From: Xanthomonas sp. 10-10
GTDB taxonomy: Bacteria > Pseudomonadota > Gammaproteobacteria > Xanthomonadales > Xanthomonadaceae
Assembly (NCBI RefSeq): GCF_040182365.1
Contig: NZ_CP144460.1
Coordinates: 2,790,001 to 2,854,000 of the forward strand
DNA: 64,000 nt
Direction: 5' to 3'
Shown: piece after piece, positions 26,898-35,679 of the stretch
How the letters are laid out: the number at the start of each line of letters is the position of its first letter
Numbering within the stretch: the first letter of the stretch is position 1
Position numbers and translations under genes: made by a program
The notes under the pieces: model-generated
Databases searched by the model: none
The model's input: the letters and a program-made list of their open reading frames with translations, nothing else
What the model was told of the DNA's origin: nothing

Positions 26898-27736
26898 TGC
26901 GCGCAGCCTTCCTCGGTGCATGGCTGGCGCTGATGCCGGCCATGCTGAGTGCGGGTGCGGTGCAGGCGCAGGCCACAAACGAGGCTGGCGTGGTGTTCCC
27001 GGCCAGCGCGTCGCAAGGGGCGATGGTGATCGGCAAGGTGCCTGCCGGCAGCAGCGTGCAGTATGCGGGGCGCACCTTGCGTGTCAGCGGCTACGGCAGC
27101 GTGGTGTTCGGCATTGGCCGCGATGCCACCGGCCCGCTGCAGGTGCGCATCACCCTGCCCGATGGCACCCAGCGCACCAGCAGCATCGCGGTGACGCCAC
27201 GCGACTGGCCAACCGAGCGCGTCAATGGCGTGCCACCCAAGACGGTGAACCCGCCTGCAGCCATTGCCGAGCGCATCAAACGCGAGCAGGCGCAAGTCAC
27301 CGCCGCGCGCGATCGCGACGATGCACGGACCGATTTTGCGCAGCCATTCATCTGGCCAGTGCAAGGCCGTATCAGCGGCCGGTTCGGCAACGCGCGCGTG
27401 TACAACGGTCAACCGGGCGCGGGACACTCGGGCATGGACATCGCCGTACCGACCGGCACGCCGGTCAAGGCGCCGGCGGCCGGCGTGGTGACCTTTGCAG
27501 CGCCGGATCTGTATCTGACCGGCGGCACGCTGCTGCTCGATCACGGCTTTGGCATCAGCTCCAATTTCCTGCACCTGTCGCGGATCGACGTCAAAGTAGG
27601 CGATCGGGTGGAACAAGGCCAAGTGATTGCCGCAGTGGGAGCGACGGGGCGGGCGACCGGACCGCATCTGCATTGGGGGATGAATTGGTTCGATGTACGC
27701 ATCGACCCCTTGCTGGTGCTTGAGCGCGGGAAGTAG
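26897..27736 (+). CDS. Exported M23-family metallopeptidase
   Basis: Putative zinc peptidase acting on peptidoglycan in the periplasm. The 279-residue protein has a signal peptide ending near SAGAVQAQA, an N-terminal beta domain, then the LytM/peptidase_M23 domain from about residue 150. The metal and catalytic motifs HSGMDIAVPTG and GPHLHWGMNW are complete, so it should be active. It is translationally coupled to pyrC (TGATG), with no functional link evident. The last 49 bases of the gene are duplicated 121 bp downstream. Confidence 0.92.
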   Translation: MRAAFLGAWLALMPAMLSAGAVQAQATNEAGVVFPASASQGAMVIGKVPAGSSVQYAGRTLRVSGYGSVVFGIGRDATGPLQVRITLPDGTQRTSSIAVTPRDWPTERVNGVPPKTVNPPAAIAERIKREQAQVTAARDRDDARTDFAQPFIWPVQGRISGRFGNARVYNGQPGAGHSGMDIAVPTGTPVKAPAAGVVTFAAPDLYLTGGTLLLDHGFGISSNFLHLSRIDVKVGDRVEQGQVIAAVGATGRATGPHLHWGMNWFDVRIDPLLVLERGK

Positions 27737-27807
27737 GTCTGCTGATCTGCTGACTCGTAGAACACCGGCGCGGCAACCATGCCGGCAGCCAACGCTCTCT
27801 GCGGCGC

Positions 27808-27857
27808 GGTTCGATATACGCATCGACCCCTTGCTGGTGCTTGAGCGCGGAAAGTAA
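27808..27857 (+). pseudogene. Duplicated 3'-end fragment of the M23 peptidase gene
   Basis: This 50-base stretch repeats 27687-27736, from GGTTCGAT through the stop codon, with only three substitutions; one changes the stop from TAG to TAA. It has no start codon or upstream coding sequence of its own. The spacing of copies is 121 bp. It is a remnant of a tandem duplication, now followed by a repeat cluster. Confidence 0.8.
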
Positions 27858-27876
27858 ATGCAGTTGGGCAGCTTCT

Positions 27877-27992
27877 CCCTTCTCCCCTCGGGAGAAGGTG
27901 GCGCGTAGCGCCGGATGAGGGTGCGGCGGCGGTGGGTTAACTGAGCAACCGTACCCTCACCGCAACCCTCTCCCAGAGGGAGAGGGGCTTTC
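27877..27992. repeat. Composite REP-like repeat after the M23 peptidase gene
   Basis: Begins with a CTCCC/GGGAG hairpin and GGTGGCGCGTAGCGCCGGAT, continues with GATGAGGGTGCGG, and after 25 bp has GTACCCTCACCGCAACC and a CTCTCCC/GGGAGAG hairpin. Same organisation as the element at 21724-21876. Confidence 0.75.
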
Positions 27993-28435
27993 AGCGATTG
28001 CGGCCGCACGGCGACCTGTCAGCGATTCCACCCACTTGTCGATTGATCGGATGGATTTGCTGCGCGTGCGAAGCTATGCGGCACTAAAAGCGTGAGCCAA
28101 TGACACGCCAGCGCCACTGTGTAAGCACAGGCAGACATGCTGAACTCGCAGACAAGACCAGACCGGGAACCGGTAACCGGGAGCTGCGCTTGTCCCTCCG
28201 GAACCGCAGGTCAAGCATCGGGAAACTTAATAAAGATCGGAACGCCGCCACGTTCCGCCACACCTACCCGCTGCGCTTGTGTCCGTCGCCGGGCTTTGGG
28301 GTATAACCGGGAGAGCGTCGATCATTGCCGATGACAGCGACCGGTCAGCCAGCGATGGTCGATTGGTGTCGCGGCCCAGTCCCGGCAACCGGCGTGCTTC
28401 GTCTCCCCTCCCCCCGACTGCAGGAGATGTGCGAC
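27993..28435. other. Upstream region of the ethanolamine genes, no gene recognised
   Basis: A 440-bp stretch before the permease start. It contains a dyad-rich part near 28160 (CCGGGAACCGGTAACCGGGA) but no tRNA, no complete riboswitch and no regulator gene. A GCCACTG near 28112 recalls one element of cobalamin riboswitches, but the other conserved blocks are missing. CAGGAG at 28421 is the permease ribosome site. Confidence 0.5.
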
Positions 28436-29791
28436 ATGCGCAACGAGCAACTCAAGCCCACACTCGGTACCTGGCAGCTGTGGGGCATTGCAGTGGGTCT
28501 GGTGATCTCCGGCGAATACTTCGGTTGGAGTTATGGCTGGGGCACCGCCGGCACGCTTGGATTTCTGGTCACCACCGTGCTGGTTGCGGTGATGTACACC
28601 TGCTTCATCTTCAGCTTTACCGAGCTGACCACCGCCATTCCGAATGCGGGTGGGCCGTTCGCCTACAGCCTGCGCGCGTTCGGGACGTATGGCGGGATGC
28701 TGGCAGGCCTGGCCACGTTGATCGAATTCGTCTTTGCACCGCCGGCCATCGCGATGGCGATCGGTGCGTATCTGAATGTGCAGTTCCCCACGCTGGACCC
28801 ACGTATCGCAGCCATCGGCGCGTACGTAATCTTCATGAGCTTGAACATTGTCGGCGTGGCGATTGCGGCCACCTTCGAGCTGATCGTCACCTTGCTGGCA
28901 GTGATCGAACTGCTGGTGTTCATGGGCGTGGTGGCACCGGGTTTCAGCGTGGCGCGCTTCGCCGCCAATGGCTGGGCCGGCAGCGACGTCTTTGGCCCAG
29001 CGGCGATCTCCGGCATCTTTGCCGCGATCCCCTTTGCGATCTGGTTCTTTCTGGCGATCGAAGGCGCGGCGATGGCCGCCGAGGAAGCCAAGGACCCCAA
29101 GCGCACGATCCCGCGTGCCTACATCGCCGGCATTCTCACCCTGGTGGTGTTGGCGCTGGGGGTGATGGTATTTGCCGGCGGCGTGGGCGACTGGCGCCAG
29201 CTCTCCAACATCAACGATCCACTGCCGCAGGCGATGAAGGCGGTGGTTGGCACTAGTTCGACCTGGCTGCATATGCTGGTGTGGATCGGCCTGTTCGGCC
29301 TGGTGGCCAGCTTCCACGGCATCATCCTGGGCTATTCGCGGCAATTCTTCGCGCTGGCGCGTGCCGGCTTTCTGCCGCATGGGTTGGCGACGTTGTCGCG
29401 GTTTCGCACGCCGCATCGCGCGATCCTGGCCGGCGGCGCCATCGGCATTGCCGCAATCTGCAGCGACAGCGTGGTGAAGATTCAGGGTATGTCGCTGACG
29501 GCGGCAATGATCACCATGTCGGTGTTCGGCGCCATCGTGATGTATGTGATGAGCATGCTCAGTTTGTTCAAGCTAAGGCGCAGCGAGCCCGGCCTGGAGC
29601 GTAGCTTCCGCGCGCCGGGGTATCCGGTGGTGCCGGCGATTGCGCTGTTGCTCGCGCTGGTCTGTCTGGTGGCGATGGTGTGGTTCAACCCGATCGTGGC
29701 GCTGATCTTCGTCGGCCTGCTGCTGTTCGGCGCGCTGTGTTGCGTGCTGAGCCTGCGCAGCCAGGCCTCGACTGTGGCCAACAGCAGATGA
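28436..29791 (+). CDS. eat: Ethanolamine permease (APC superfamily)
   Basis: Inner-membrane importer, 451 residues with about twelve spans, from the amino acid-polyamine-organocation superfamily. The first span has GTWQLWGIAVGLVISGEYFG and later blocks include EYFGWSYGWG, AIPNAGGPFAYSLRAFG and FAIEGAAMAAEEAKDPKR-like sequence, typical of ethanolamine permeases. AGGAG at 28422 favours the ATG at 28436 over those further upstream. Its stop overlaps the eutB start (ATGA). The partner genes make ethanolamine the clear substrate. Confidence 0.9.
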   Translation: MRNEQLKPTLGTWQLWGIAVGLVISGEYFGWSYGWGTAGTLGFLVTTVLVAVMYTCFIFSFTELTTAIPNAGGPFAYSLRAFGTYGGMLAGLATLIEFVFAPPAIAMAIGAYLNVQFPTLDPRIAAIGAYVIFMSLNIVGVAIAATFELIVTLLAVIELLVFMGVVAPGFSVARFAANGWAGSDVFGPAAISGIFAAIPFAIWFFLAIEGAAMAAEEAKDPKRTIPRAYIAGILTLVVLALGVMVFAGGVGDWRQLSNINDPLPQAMKAVVGTSSTWLHMLVWIGLFGLVASFHGIILGYSRQFFALARAGFLPHGLATLSRFRTPHRAILAGGAIGIAAICSDSVVKIQGMSLTAAMITMSVFGAIVMYVMSMLSLFKLRRSEPGLERSFRAPGYPVVPAIALLLALVCLVAMVWFNPIVALIFVGLLLFGALCCVLSLRSQASTVANSR

Positions 29792-31200
29792 GCGGCTTTG
29801 CCTGCACCGTTGGCGGCCAGCAGTTCCGCTTCGCCGATCTGAAGACCCTGCTGGCCAAGGCAACGCCGGCGCGTTCGGGCGATCAACTGGCCGGGCTTGC
29901 GGCCGACTCGGAGCGACAGCGTGTGGCGGCGCAGATGGCGCTGGCGGATCTGCCGTTGCGCCATTTCCTCGCTGAAGCGGTGGTGCCGTATGAAAGCGAT
30001 GAAGTCACCCGGCTGATCGTCGACCAGCACGACGCCAACGCATTCGCCGCTGTCGCGCACCTCACCGTCGGCGGCTTTCGCGATTGGCTGCTGAGCGCGC
30101 AGGCCGACGAAGCCGCGCTGGCCGCACTGGCACCCGGACTGACTCCGGAAATGGTGGCCGCCGTGTCCAAGCTGATGCGCGTGCAGGACCTGATCCTGGT
30201 GGCGCAGAAGATCCGCGTGGTCACGCGCTTTCGCAATACCTTGGGGTTGCGCGGGCGGCTGTCCACTCGCCTGCAGCCCAATCACCCCACCGACGACGCC
30301 ACCGGCATTGCCGCCAGCGTGCTCGACGGGCTGTTGTACGGCAATGGCGATGCGGTGATCGGCATCAATCCGGCAAGCGATAGCCTGGCGGCCACCACGG
30401 CGTTGTTGCGCATGCTCGATGCGGTGATCACCGGCTACCAGATCCCCACGCAGTCGTGCGTGCTGGCCCACATCACCACCACCATCGAGGCCATCAACCG
30501 CGGCGTACCGGTGGATCTGGTGTTCCAGTCCATCGCCGGCACGGAGGCGGCCAATGCCAGCTTCGGCATCAACCTGGCGTTGTTGCAGGAAGGCCATGAG
30601 GCGGGCGTGTCGCTGCGACGCGGCGGTGTCGGCGACAACGTGATGTATTTCGAAACCGGCCAGGGCAGCGCGCTGTCGGCCAATGCGCATCACGGCGTGG
30701 ATCAACAAACCTGCGAAGTGCGTGCCTATGCGGTAGCCCGACAGTTCAAACCGCTGCTGGTGAACACCGTGGTCGGCTTCATCGGCCCGGAGTATCTCTA
30801 CGACGGCAAGCAGATCATTCGTGCGGGGTTGGAGGATCACTTCTGCGGCAAATTGCTTGGCGTGCCGATGGGGTGCGATATCTGCTACACCAACCATGCC
30901 GAAGCAGACCAGGACGACATGGATGTCTTGCTGACCCTGCTCGGCACCGCCGGCATCAACTTCATCATGGGCATTCCCGGCTCGGACGATGTGATGCTGA
31001 ACTACCAGACGACCTCTTTCCACGATGCGCTGTACGCGCGTCAGGCGCTTGGCCTGCGGGCGGCGCCCGAGTTCGAGCAATGGCTGGAGCAGCACGGCAT
31101 TTTGCGATTGCACGAGGATGGACGGTTTGCACTGGGCAGCGAGGTGCCCGCGGCATTTCGCCGCGCGTTGTCGCACTTTCCCAGCGGGGCGCCGCAATGA
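29788..31200 (+). CDS. eutB: Ethanolamine ammonia-lyase large subunit
   Basis: Catalytic subunit of the adenosylcobalamin-dependent enzyme that splits ethanolamine into acetaldehyde and ammonia. The 470-residue product contains [45 protein letters not shown] and [19 protein letters not shown], hallmark regions of EutB. It is slightly longer than the E. coli subunit. It overlaps both neighbours by four bases, so permease, EutB and EutC are made from one coupled message. No microcompartment shell, reactivase eutA or aldehyde dehydrogenase gene is in the window. Confidence 0.96.
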   Translation: MSGFACTVGGQQFRFADLKTLLAKATPARSGDQLAGLAADSERQRVAAQMALADLPLRHFLAEAVVPYESDEVTRLIVDQHDANAFAAVAHLTVGGFRDWLLSAQADEAALAALAPGLTPEMVAAVSKLMRVQDLILVAQKIRVVTRFRNTLGLRGRLSTRLQPNHPTDDATGIAASVLDGLLYGNGDAVIGINPASDSLAATTALLRMLDAVITGYQIPTQSCVLAHITTTIEAINRGVPVDLVFQSIAGTEAANASFGINLALLQEGHEAGVSLRRGGVGDNVMYFETGQGSALSANAHHGVDQQTCEVRAYAVARQFKPLLVNTVVGFIGPEYLYDGKQIIRAGLEDHFCGKLLGVPMGCDICYTNHAEADQDDMDVLLTLLGTAGINFIMGIPGSDDVMLNYQTTSFHDALYARQALGLRAAPEFEQWLEQHGILRLHEDGRFALGSEVPAAFRRALSHFPSGAPQ

Positions 31201-32018
31201 GCGAGCGGACAGACTCCCCGCACGATGCCTGGGCGCAACTGCGCCAGCTCACCCCTGCGCGCATCGCACTCGGACGGGTCGGTACCAGTCTGCCCACCGC
31301 AGCCCATCTGGATTTTCAGCTGGCGCATGCGCAGGCGCGCGATGCGGTGCATCTGGCATTCGACCCGGCGCCACTGCAGGCCGCGCTGGAACAACGTGGG
31401 CGCCGCAGCGTTCTGCTGCACAGCGCTGCGGCGGACCGGCACACCTATCTGCAACGGCCGGATCTGGGCCGTCGCCTGGCCGACGACGCTGCCACGCATC
31501 TGCGCGGACTCACCGCCGTTCATGGCGGCGGGCATGATGTCGCGGTGGTGGTCGCTGACGGGCTCTCTGCGCTGGCCGTGCATCGGCATGCGGCGAACAT
31601 GCTCGAACAGATCGATGCCCTGGCCGCGCATGAAGACTGGTCGTTGGCGCCGGTGGTGCTGGTTGCACAAGGACGCGTCGCCATTGGCGACGAGGTCGGC
31701 GAGCTGCTCAACGCGCGCGCCGTGATCGTCCTGATCGGCGAGCGGCCGGGACTGAGTTCGCCAGACAGTCTCGGCCTGTATCTCACCTACACGCCACGCG
31801 TCGGCCTGACCGATGCCGCCCGCAACTGCATCTCCAATATCCGCGCCGAAGGACTGAGTTACGCCGACGCCACGCATAAACTTGCGTTTCTGTTGCGCGA
31901 ATCGTTCCGCCGCAAGTTGTCCGGTGTGCAACTCAAGGATGAAGCAGAGCAACCGGCGCTGCCGTCTGCCGGGCCTGCCGATGCCGCTCCGCGCACGTTC
32001 CTGTTGCCGGATGCGTGA
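31197..32018 (+). CDS. eutC: Ethanolamine ammonia-lyase small subunit
   Basis: Helps bind adenosylcobalamin in the EutBC complex. The 273-residue product shows [28 protein letters not shown] N-terminal sequence, then [16 protein letters not shown] and the C-terminal [16 protein letters not shown] and [17 protein letters not shown] blocks. Its start overlaps the eutB stop (ATGA). Family length is usual. No further eut gene follows; downstream genes are on the opposite strand. Confidence 0.95.
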   Translation: MSERTDSPHDAWAQLRQLTPARIALGRVGTSLPTAAHLDFQLAHAQARDAVHLAFDPAPLQAALEQRGRRSVLLHSAAADRHTYLQRPDLGRRLADDAATHLRGLTAVHGGGHDVAVVVADGLSALAVHRHAANMLEQIDALAAHEDWSLAPVVLVAQGRVAIGDEVGELLNARAVIVLIGERPGLSSPDSLGLYLTYTPRVGLTDAARNCISNIRAEGLSYADATHKLAFLLRESFRRKLSGVQLKDEAEQPALPSAGPADAAPRTFLLPDA

Positions 32019-32148
32019 CATTCTGACCGACGGATATGGAAATCGGTCATGAGCAAGGCAGCCAGCCGAGCGCGTACTCCGCGTCACGCATCACACGCCA
32101 TCCTGCGATCCTGGGGATGCGGACAGGCCGATGACAGCCTGCGTGCGG

Positions 32149-32445
32149 TCATCTTTCGCGCAGCGCCGGTTCACTGACGACTCCGTTGTCGTAAACGGCC
32201 AGCGATGCTGGATGCACACCGTCGTTCGTCTCGAAATCGAAGCGGATATCGCGCTCGATCGCAAAGAAACGCGTCGTCCATTCGGGATAGAGCGTGGCCG
32301 AGAAACTGCCGGCAACCAGTTCCAGGTGGTTGCCATCGACGGTCACCGCAATGTCGCCGACATGGATTGTCGTTGGCAAATCGGATGCAACCGCGTCGAC
32401 TGCGGCAAGAAGCGACAAGGCGATGAATAAATTGGCGAGTTTCAC
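32149..32445 (-). CDS. Small exported protein of unknown function
   Basis: Beginning at a GTG (32445), a 98-residue product with a signal peptide (about MKLANLFIALSLLAAVDAVA) and a mature part rich in beta-strand-like segments such as HVGDIAVTVDGNHLELVAG and FFAIERDIRFDFE. That pattern resembles small beta domains attached to some serine hydrolases (DUF3471-like), but no catalytic region is present. The longer reading to 32646 adds low-quality sequence. Function unknown; it stands alone between eutC and another small gene. Confidence 0.6.
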   Translation of the reverse strand: MKLANLFIALSLLAAVDAVASDLPTTIHVGDIAVTVDGNHLELVAGSFSATLYPEWTTRFFAIERDIRFDFETNDGVHPASLAVYDNGVVSEPALRER

Positions 32446-32661
32446 GCCGGATCCCGCTGTGGTGGAGTCCGACGGTAACCTTAGCCCAACGTCTGGCGCC
32501 GCCCGGAAGTCACCATGCCCGCTGGCCGCCGAGCCGAGCGATCGGGCCGCGATGCAACGTGCAGTGCATGGGCAATTGCAAGGCGCATCCATCTCGCAGC
32601 GCATCCATCTCGCACATCCGTCATCAGCCCACGGCAACCCGCTCATGGATGCGCATGACGA

Positions 32662-32952
32662 TTATGGCAGCGCGCCATCGTGCGGATTGCTTGCGGCATA
32701 CGTGCTGGTCTGCAGCTCGCTGTCATGCACATGACGCAATGCATTGCGCACGTTCTCGGGCAACCGGTCGACATCCAGCAACACTTTACCAGAATGCACA
32801 TCGCGTACCGCCGATGCCTGCAGCACAAAATCGCCACCGTTCTCGATATTGACCACAAGCTCGGCACCGTCGTTGCGAATCTCACGTACCGCGCCAACGC
32901 CAACCTCGCCGTCGCGCAAAAATACCATCTGGCCGATTTCGATCTGCTGCAT
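32662..32952 (-). CDS. Small protein of unknown function (PRC-barrel-like)
   Basis: A 96-residue protein starting MQQIEIGQMVFLRDGEVGVG after a strong AGGAG site. The first 55 residues look like a small beta-barrel of PRC/DUF2171 type (GAVREIRNDGAELVVNIENG), and the later part contains LPENVRNALRHVHDSEL. No signal peptide or membrane span. No partner suggests a role. Confidence 0.65.
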   Translation of the reverse strand: MQQIEIGQMVFLRDGEVGVGAVREIRNDGAELVVNIENGGDFVLQASAVRDVHSGKVLLDVDRLPENVRNALRHVHDSELQTSTYAASNPHDGALP

Positions 32953-33237
32953 GTCAGTCTCCTGGCTGATCGCTGCGGCACAGCCGCGCTGTGCCTTGGC
33001 AGACGATCATTGCGCCGTCCGCTGTTGTGTGCCGGTGAAGCGCAGATCAGCGCCGCGTGGGCGCGCGCAACAACGCATCGACTGGCACATCCTGGCACAT
33101 CGTGCGGACGGCTCCGTCAAGCGCTCCAATCCTGCAACGCCATGCGAACGCTAGCGCGTTGTCGGCAGGTGTCGGTGACCACCGTGCAGGGAACTCAGCA
33201 CACACGCGGCCAGGCAGGCCGCATGTGCGCGTGGACA

Positions 33238-33726
33238 TCAACGCAGCGGGACGTCCGCCACCTTGTCTTGATAATCCTTCTTCGGGTCCACACCGAACAA
33301 CACCTTGATGCCGGCGAGCAGGCTTGACCCGTTGAGCCAGATCTGTGCGTGGTCGGCGTCCAGACGCAACAACGCCAACTTGGGATCCTCCTTGCCGCCT
33401 TCGTACCAGGCTGCGACGTACGGGTTCCACAAACGCTCGACCATGGCCGGATCGGTGTCCTCGATCAGCGAGCCGCTGATACTGGCAAACAAATCATGGC
33501 CCTTGCTGCTGAAGGCGCCGATGACGCGACGGCCCTGCCCCAGCATCGCGATCAAGGCATTGTCCTTGGAGGTGAAAAACCAGATGGGGCCGCCGCTGTC
33601 GCCTTCGATCTGTGCGGTCATCGGACGCGCATGGCCATCTTCGACGCCATCCAGGCCGAGCATAACGGTGCGATCGGATTTCAGGGCCTTCCAGAATTTT
33701 TCCTGCAGTTCTTTGGGATCTGTCAT
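33238..33726 (-). CDS. FMN-binding general stress protein (pyridoxamine 5'-phosphate oxidase fold)
   Basis: A 162-residue split-barrel flavoprotein. It begins TDPKELQEKFWKALKSDRT and contains GGPIWFFTSKDNALIAML and LWNPYVAAWYEGGKEDPKLAL, matching the structurally studied FMN-binding general stress protein of X. citri, close to Bacillus YdaG/GSP26. A reaction is not known. AGGAAC immediately precedes the ATG at 33726, so it is preferred to the ATG at 33741. Confidence 0.88.
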   Translation of the reverse strand: MTDPKELQEKFWKALKSDRTVMLGLDGVEDGHARPMTAQIEGDSGGPIWFFTSKDNALIAMLGQGRRVIGAFSSKGHDLFASISGSLIEDTDPAMVERLWNPYVAAWYEGGKEDPKLALLRLDADHAQIWLNGSSLLAGIKVLFGVDPKKDYQDKVADVPLR

Positions 33727-34106
33727 TTCGGTTCCTGACATACGCGTTATTACGCGGGCCGCTGAGTCTGGAAGGCCGCATGCCCACGGCATGTGAGGAC
33801 GCTGCGTGCAATGCAGCGGCAACCCAAAGCCACGTCGACAACGCGACGCAATGGCGCGCGTTGCGACCTGCACCCGATGCAAAGCGTGACCACCGCGCAC
33901 ATCCTGCACATTGCTTGGCACCATCGGCACCCGCAAGCGAACCCGGCAGTACCATCGCTCCTGCACCACATGCGAGGCGAGGTGAACTTCGACACGCCCG
34001 TGGCGCAAGCTCCATCGCAGGCAACCGCGCTCGACGTTCACGCCGCGCCCTGCATCTGCGATATCCCACGTGTCTGATGCGTCCCTTTCCGAGAGAGCGC
34101 CACACC
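33727..34106. other. Intergenic region upstream of the pectinesterase gene
   Basis: About 380 bp between divergent genes. No ORF, RNA gene, repeat or TTCGB-N15-TTCGB plant-inducible-promoter box was found. Palindromic CRP/Clp-like half sites occur but no full match to TGTGA-N6-TCACA. It must hold the promoter of the pectinesterase gene. Confidence 0.5.
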
Positions 34107-35288
34107 ATGTCCGTCTCGCATATCCGCACGACCTGCATCGCCGCTGCACTGCTCAGTCTTGTCAGCGCCAATGCGGCCGCACTCACCGGCACCGCCTCAC
34201 GCCCGCAGCTCACCAGCAGCGAAGCAGGCAGCTATACGATCGCCAAGGCCCTGGCCAAGGCCGGGCCGCTCACGGCCTTGGTCACCGACAACTGGAACCC
34301 CACCGCCGGCGTCGCCTTGCTCAGCGCGGACTATGCAGTGGCCGCCGATGGCTCAACGCGCTATCGCACCGTGCAGTCGGCGGTCGATGCGGCAGTGGCA
34401 GCAGGCGGCAGCACGCGCCGCTACATCAGTATCAAGGCCGGCACCTATACCGAACTGGTGTGCGTGCCGACCAACGCGCCGCCGCTGACGCTGTTCGGGC
34501 TGGGCACCGACGCCACCGATACCGTCATCCGCTTCAACAACGCCAACCCGACGCCCAAGCCGGCTGGCACGGCAAGTCACCCCTGTGCCAGCAATGCGTC
34601 GGCGACCACGGTGGGCACCTCCAACAGCGCGACCGTGACGGTGCGTGCAGCGGGCTTCCAGGCGCGCCACCTGCGCGTGCACAACAGCTATGTCGAAGGG
34701 ACCTATCAGGACAACAACCAGTCGGCCGTCGCCCTGGCGGTGCGTGGCGACCAGGCCAGCTTCGAAGACGTGCTGGTGACTGGCAATCAGGACACCTTGC
34801 TGATCAGTGCGACCAATGCCGCCAACGTGATTCGCGCCTATTTCAAGAACAGCACGATCGAAGGCGATGTCGACTTCATCTTCGGATCGGGCATAGGCGT
34901 GTTCGACAACGCCCTGATCCGCTCTGCGGGTACGCGCCTGGGCAGCAGTCGTGGCGGCTATATCTTCGCGCCGAGCACGCGCCCGGGCAGCAGCTATGGG
35001 TTCCTGGCGATCAACAGCCGCTTTGTCGCCGGCTCCGGTTCGCCCGACAACCAGACCTATCTGGGCCGCGCCTGGGACGAAGGTGTCAGCAATCTGGGTG
35101 CTTACGTCAATGGCACCTCGCCCAATGGCCAGGTGACGGTGCGCGACTCCAGCCTGGGCAGCCATATCCGCAAGACCGCGCCCTGGAATGCCTCCACCGC
35201 CAGCCGCCCCTATTGCAGCAGCGGCTGCACCAATTCGGCAAACCGCCTTTACGAATACGGCAATACCGGGGCCGGGGCCGCCGACTGA
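34107..35288 (+). CDS. Secreted pectin methylesterase
   Basis: Removes methyl groups from plant pectin so that polygalacturonase can cut it. The 393-residue product has a signal peptide (about residues 1-25, SLVSANAAA) and the CE8 right-handed beta-helix. Motifs present include KAGTYTELVCV, DNNQSAVALAVRGDQ, the catalytic aspartate in TGNQDTLL, the second in GDVDFIFGSG, and the arginine in TYLGRAWDE. A Cys-rich end (CSSGCTNSANRLYEY) is usual in xanthomonad enzymes. It is one gene before a polygalacturonase on the same strand, but the 391-bp gap and candidate promoter suggest separate control. Confidence 0.93.
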   Translation: MSVSHIRTTCIAAALLSLVSANAAALTGTASRPQLTSSEAGSYTIAKALAKAGPLTALVTDNWNPTAGVALLSADYAVAADGSTRYRTVQSAVDAAVAAGGSTRRYISIKAGTYTELVCVPTNAPPLTLFGLGTDATDTVIRFNNANPTPKPAGTASHPCASNASATTVGTSNSATVTVRAAGFQARHLRVHNSYVEGTYQDNNQSAVALAVRGDQASFEDVLVTGNQDTLLISATNAANVIRAYFKNSTIEGDVDFIFGSGIGVFDNALIRSAGTRLGSSRGGYIFAPSTRPGSSYGFLAINSRFVAGSGSPDNQTYLGRAWDEGVSNLGAYVNGTSPNGQVTVRDSSLGSHIRKTAPWNASTASRPYCSSGCTNSANRLYEYGNTGAGAAD

Positions 35289-35470
35289 CCCATCGCCACG
35301 ACAGCTGCGTTTTTTTGTAGCGTCCTGGCAGCAACATTTAGGCCTGGCACCGCTAGCCATCGCCTGTTGGCAATCCGCGTGATGCGGTCTGTCGACAGGC
35401 GATGGTGTTGACCGCTCATCCGCTTGCGCGATGGCAACACTTTATCGAAATGGGCACTGCATTGGGTGAC

Positions 35471-35532
35471 TTCGGGGACGCGGCGTCGAGTTCGCCCCTC
35501 CGACGTCGGCCGCCCACATCAGGCACCAGGCT
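35471..35532 (+). promoter_or_regulatory. Candidate PIP box and -10 element upstream of the polygalacturonase gene
   Basis: TTCGG (35471-35475), 15 bp, then TTCGC (35491-35495) fits the TTCGB-N15-TTCGB consensus bound by HrpX. A CAGGCT at 35527-35532 fits the YANNNT -10 and is separated from the box by 31 bp, within the 30-32 bp reported for active promoters. The gene starts at 35680. HrpX dependence is inferred. Confidence 0.6.
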
Positions 35533-35679
35533 TGCCGCTCCCTTGCGCAATCGACATCGCAACATCGATACCTGCACTGCATGCCCGGCGTACCAGGCAC
35601 GGTCATACGGCTGTCATGCAACGTATCGCCTCTGCGCGCAGATCGCACCGTCGCCACGCCCCATCGGAGCCCTCCCCCA

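Noticed and set aside
28030..28090. Sigma-54 promoter for the ethanolamine genes
   Set aside because: No GG-N10-GC pair in the correct spacing was found; the nearest candidates are off by one or two bases.
28100..28260. Cobalamin riboswitch upstream of the ethanolamine genes
   Set aside because: A single GCCACTG and a GGGAA-rich dyad are present, but the B12 box, the GGTG...AATCC block and the final GGGAAGG are missing. A covariance-model search (Rfam Cobalamin) would decide.
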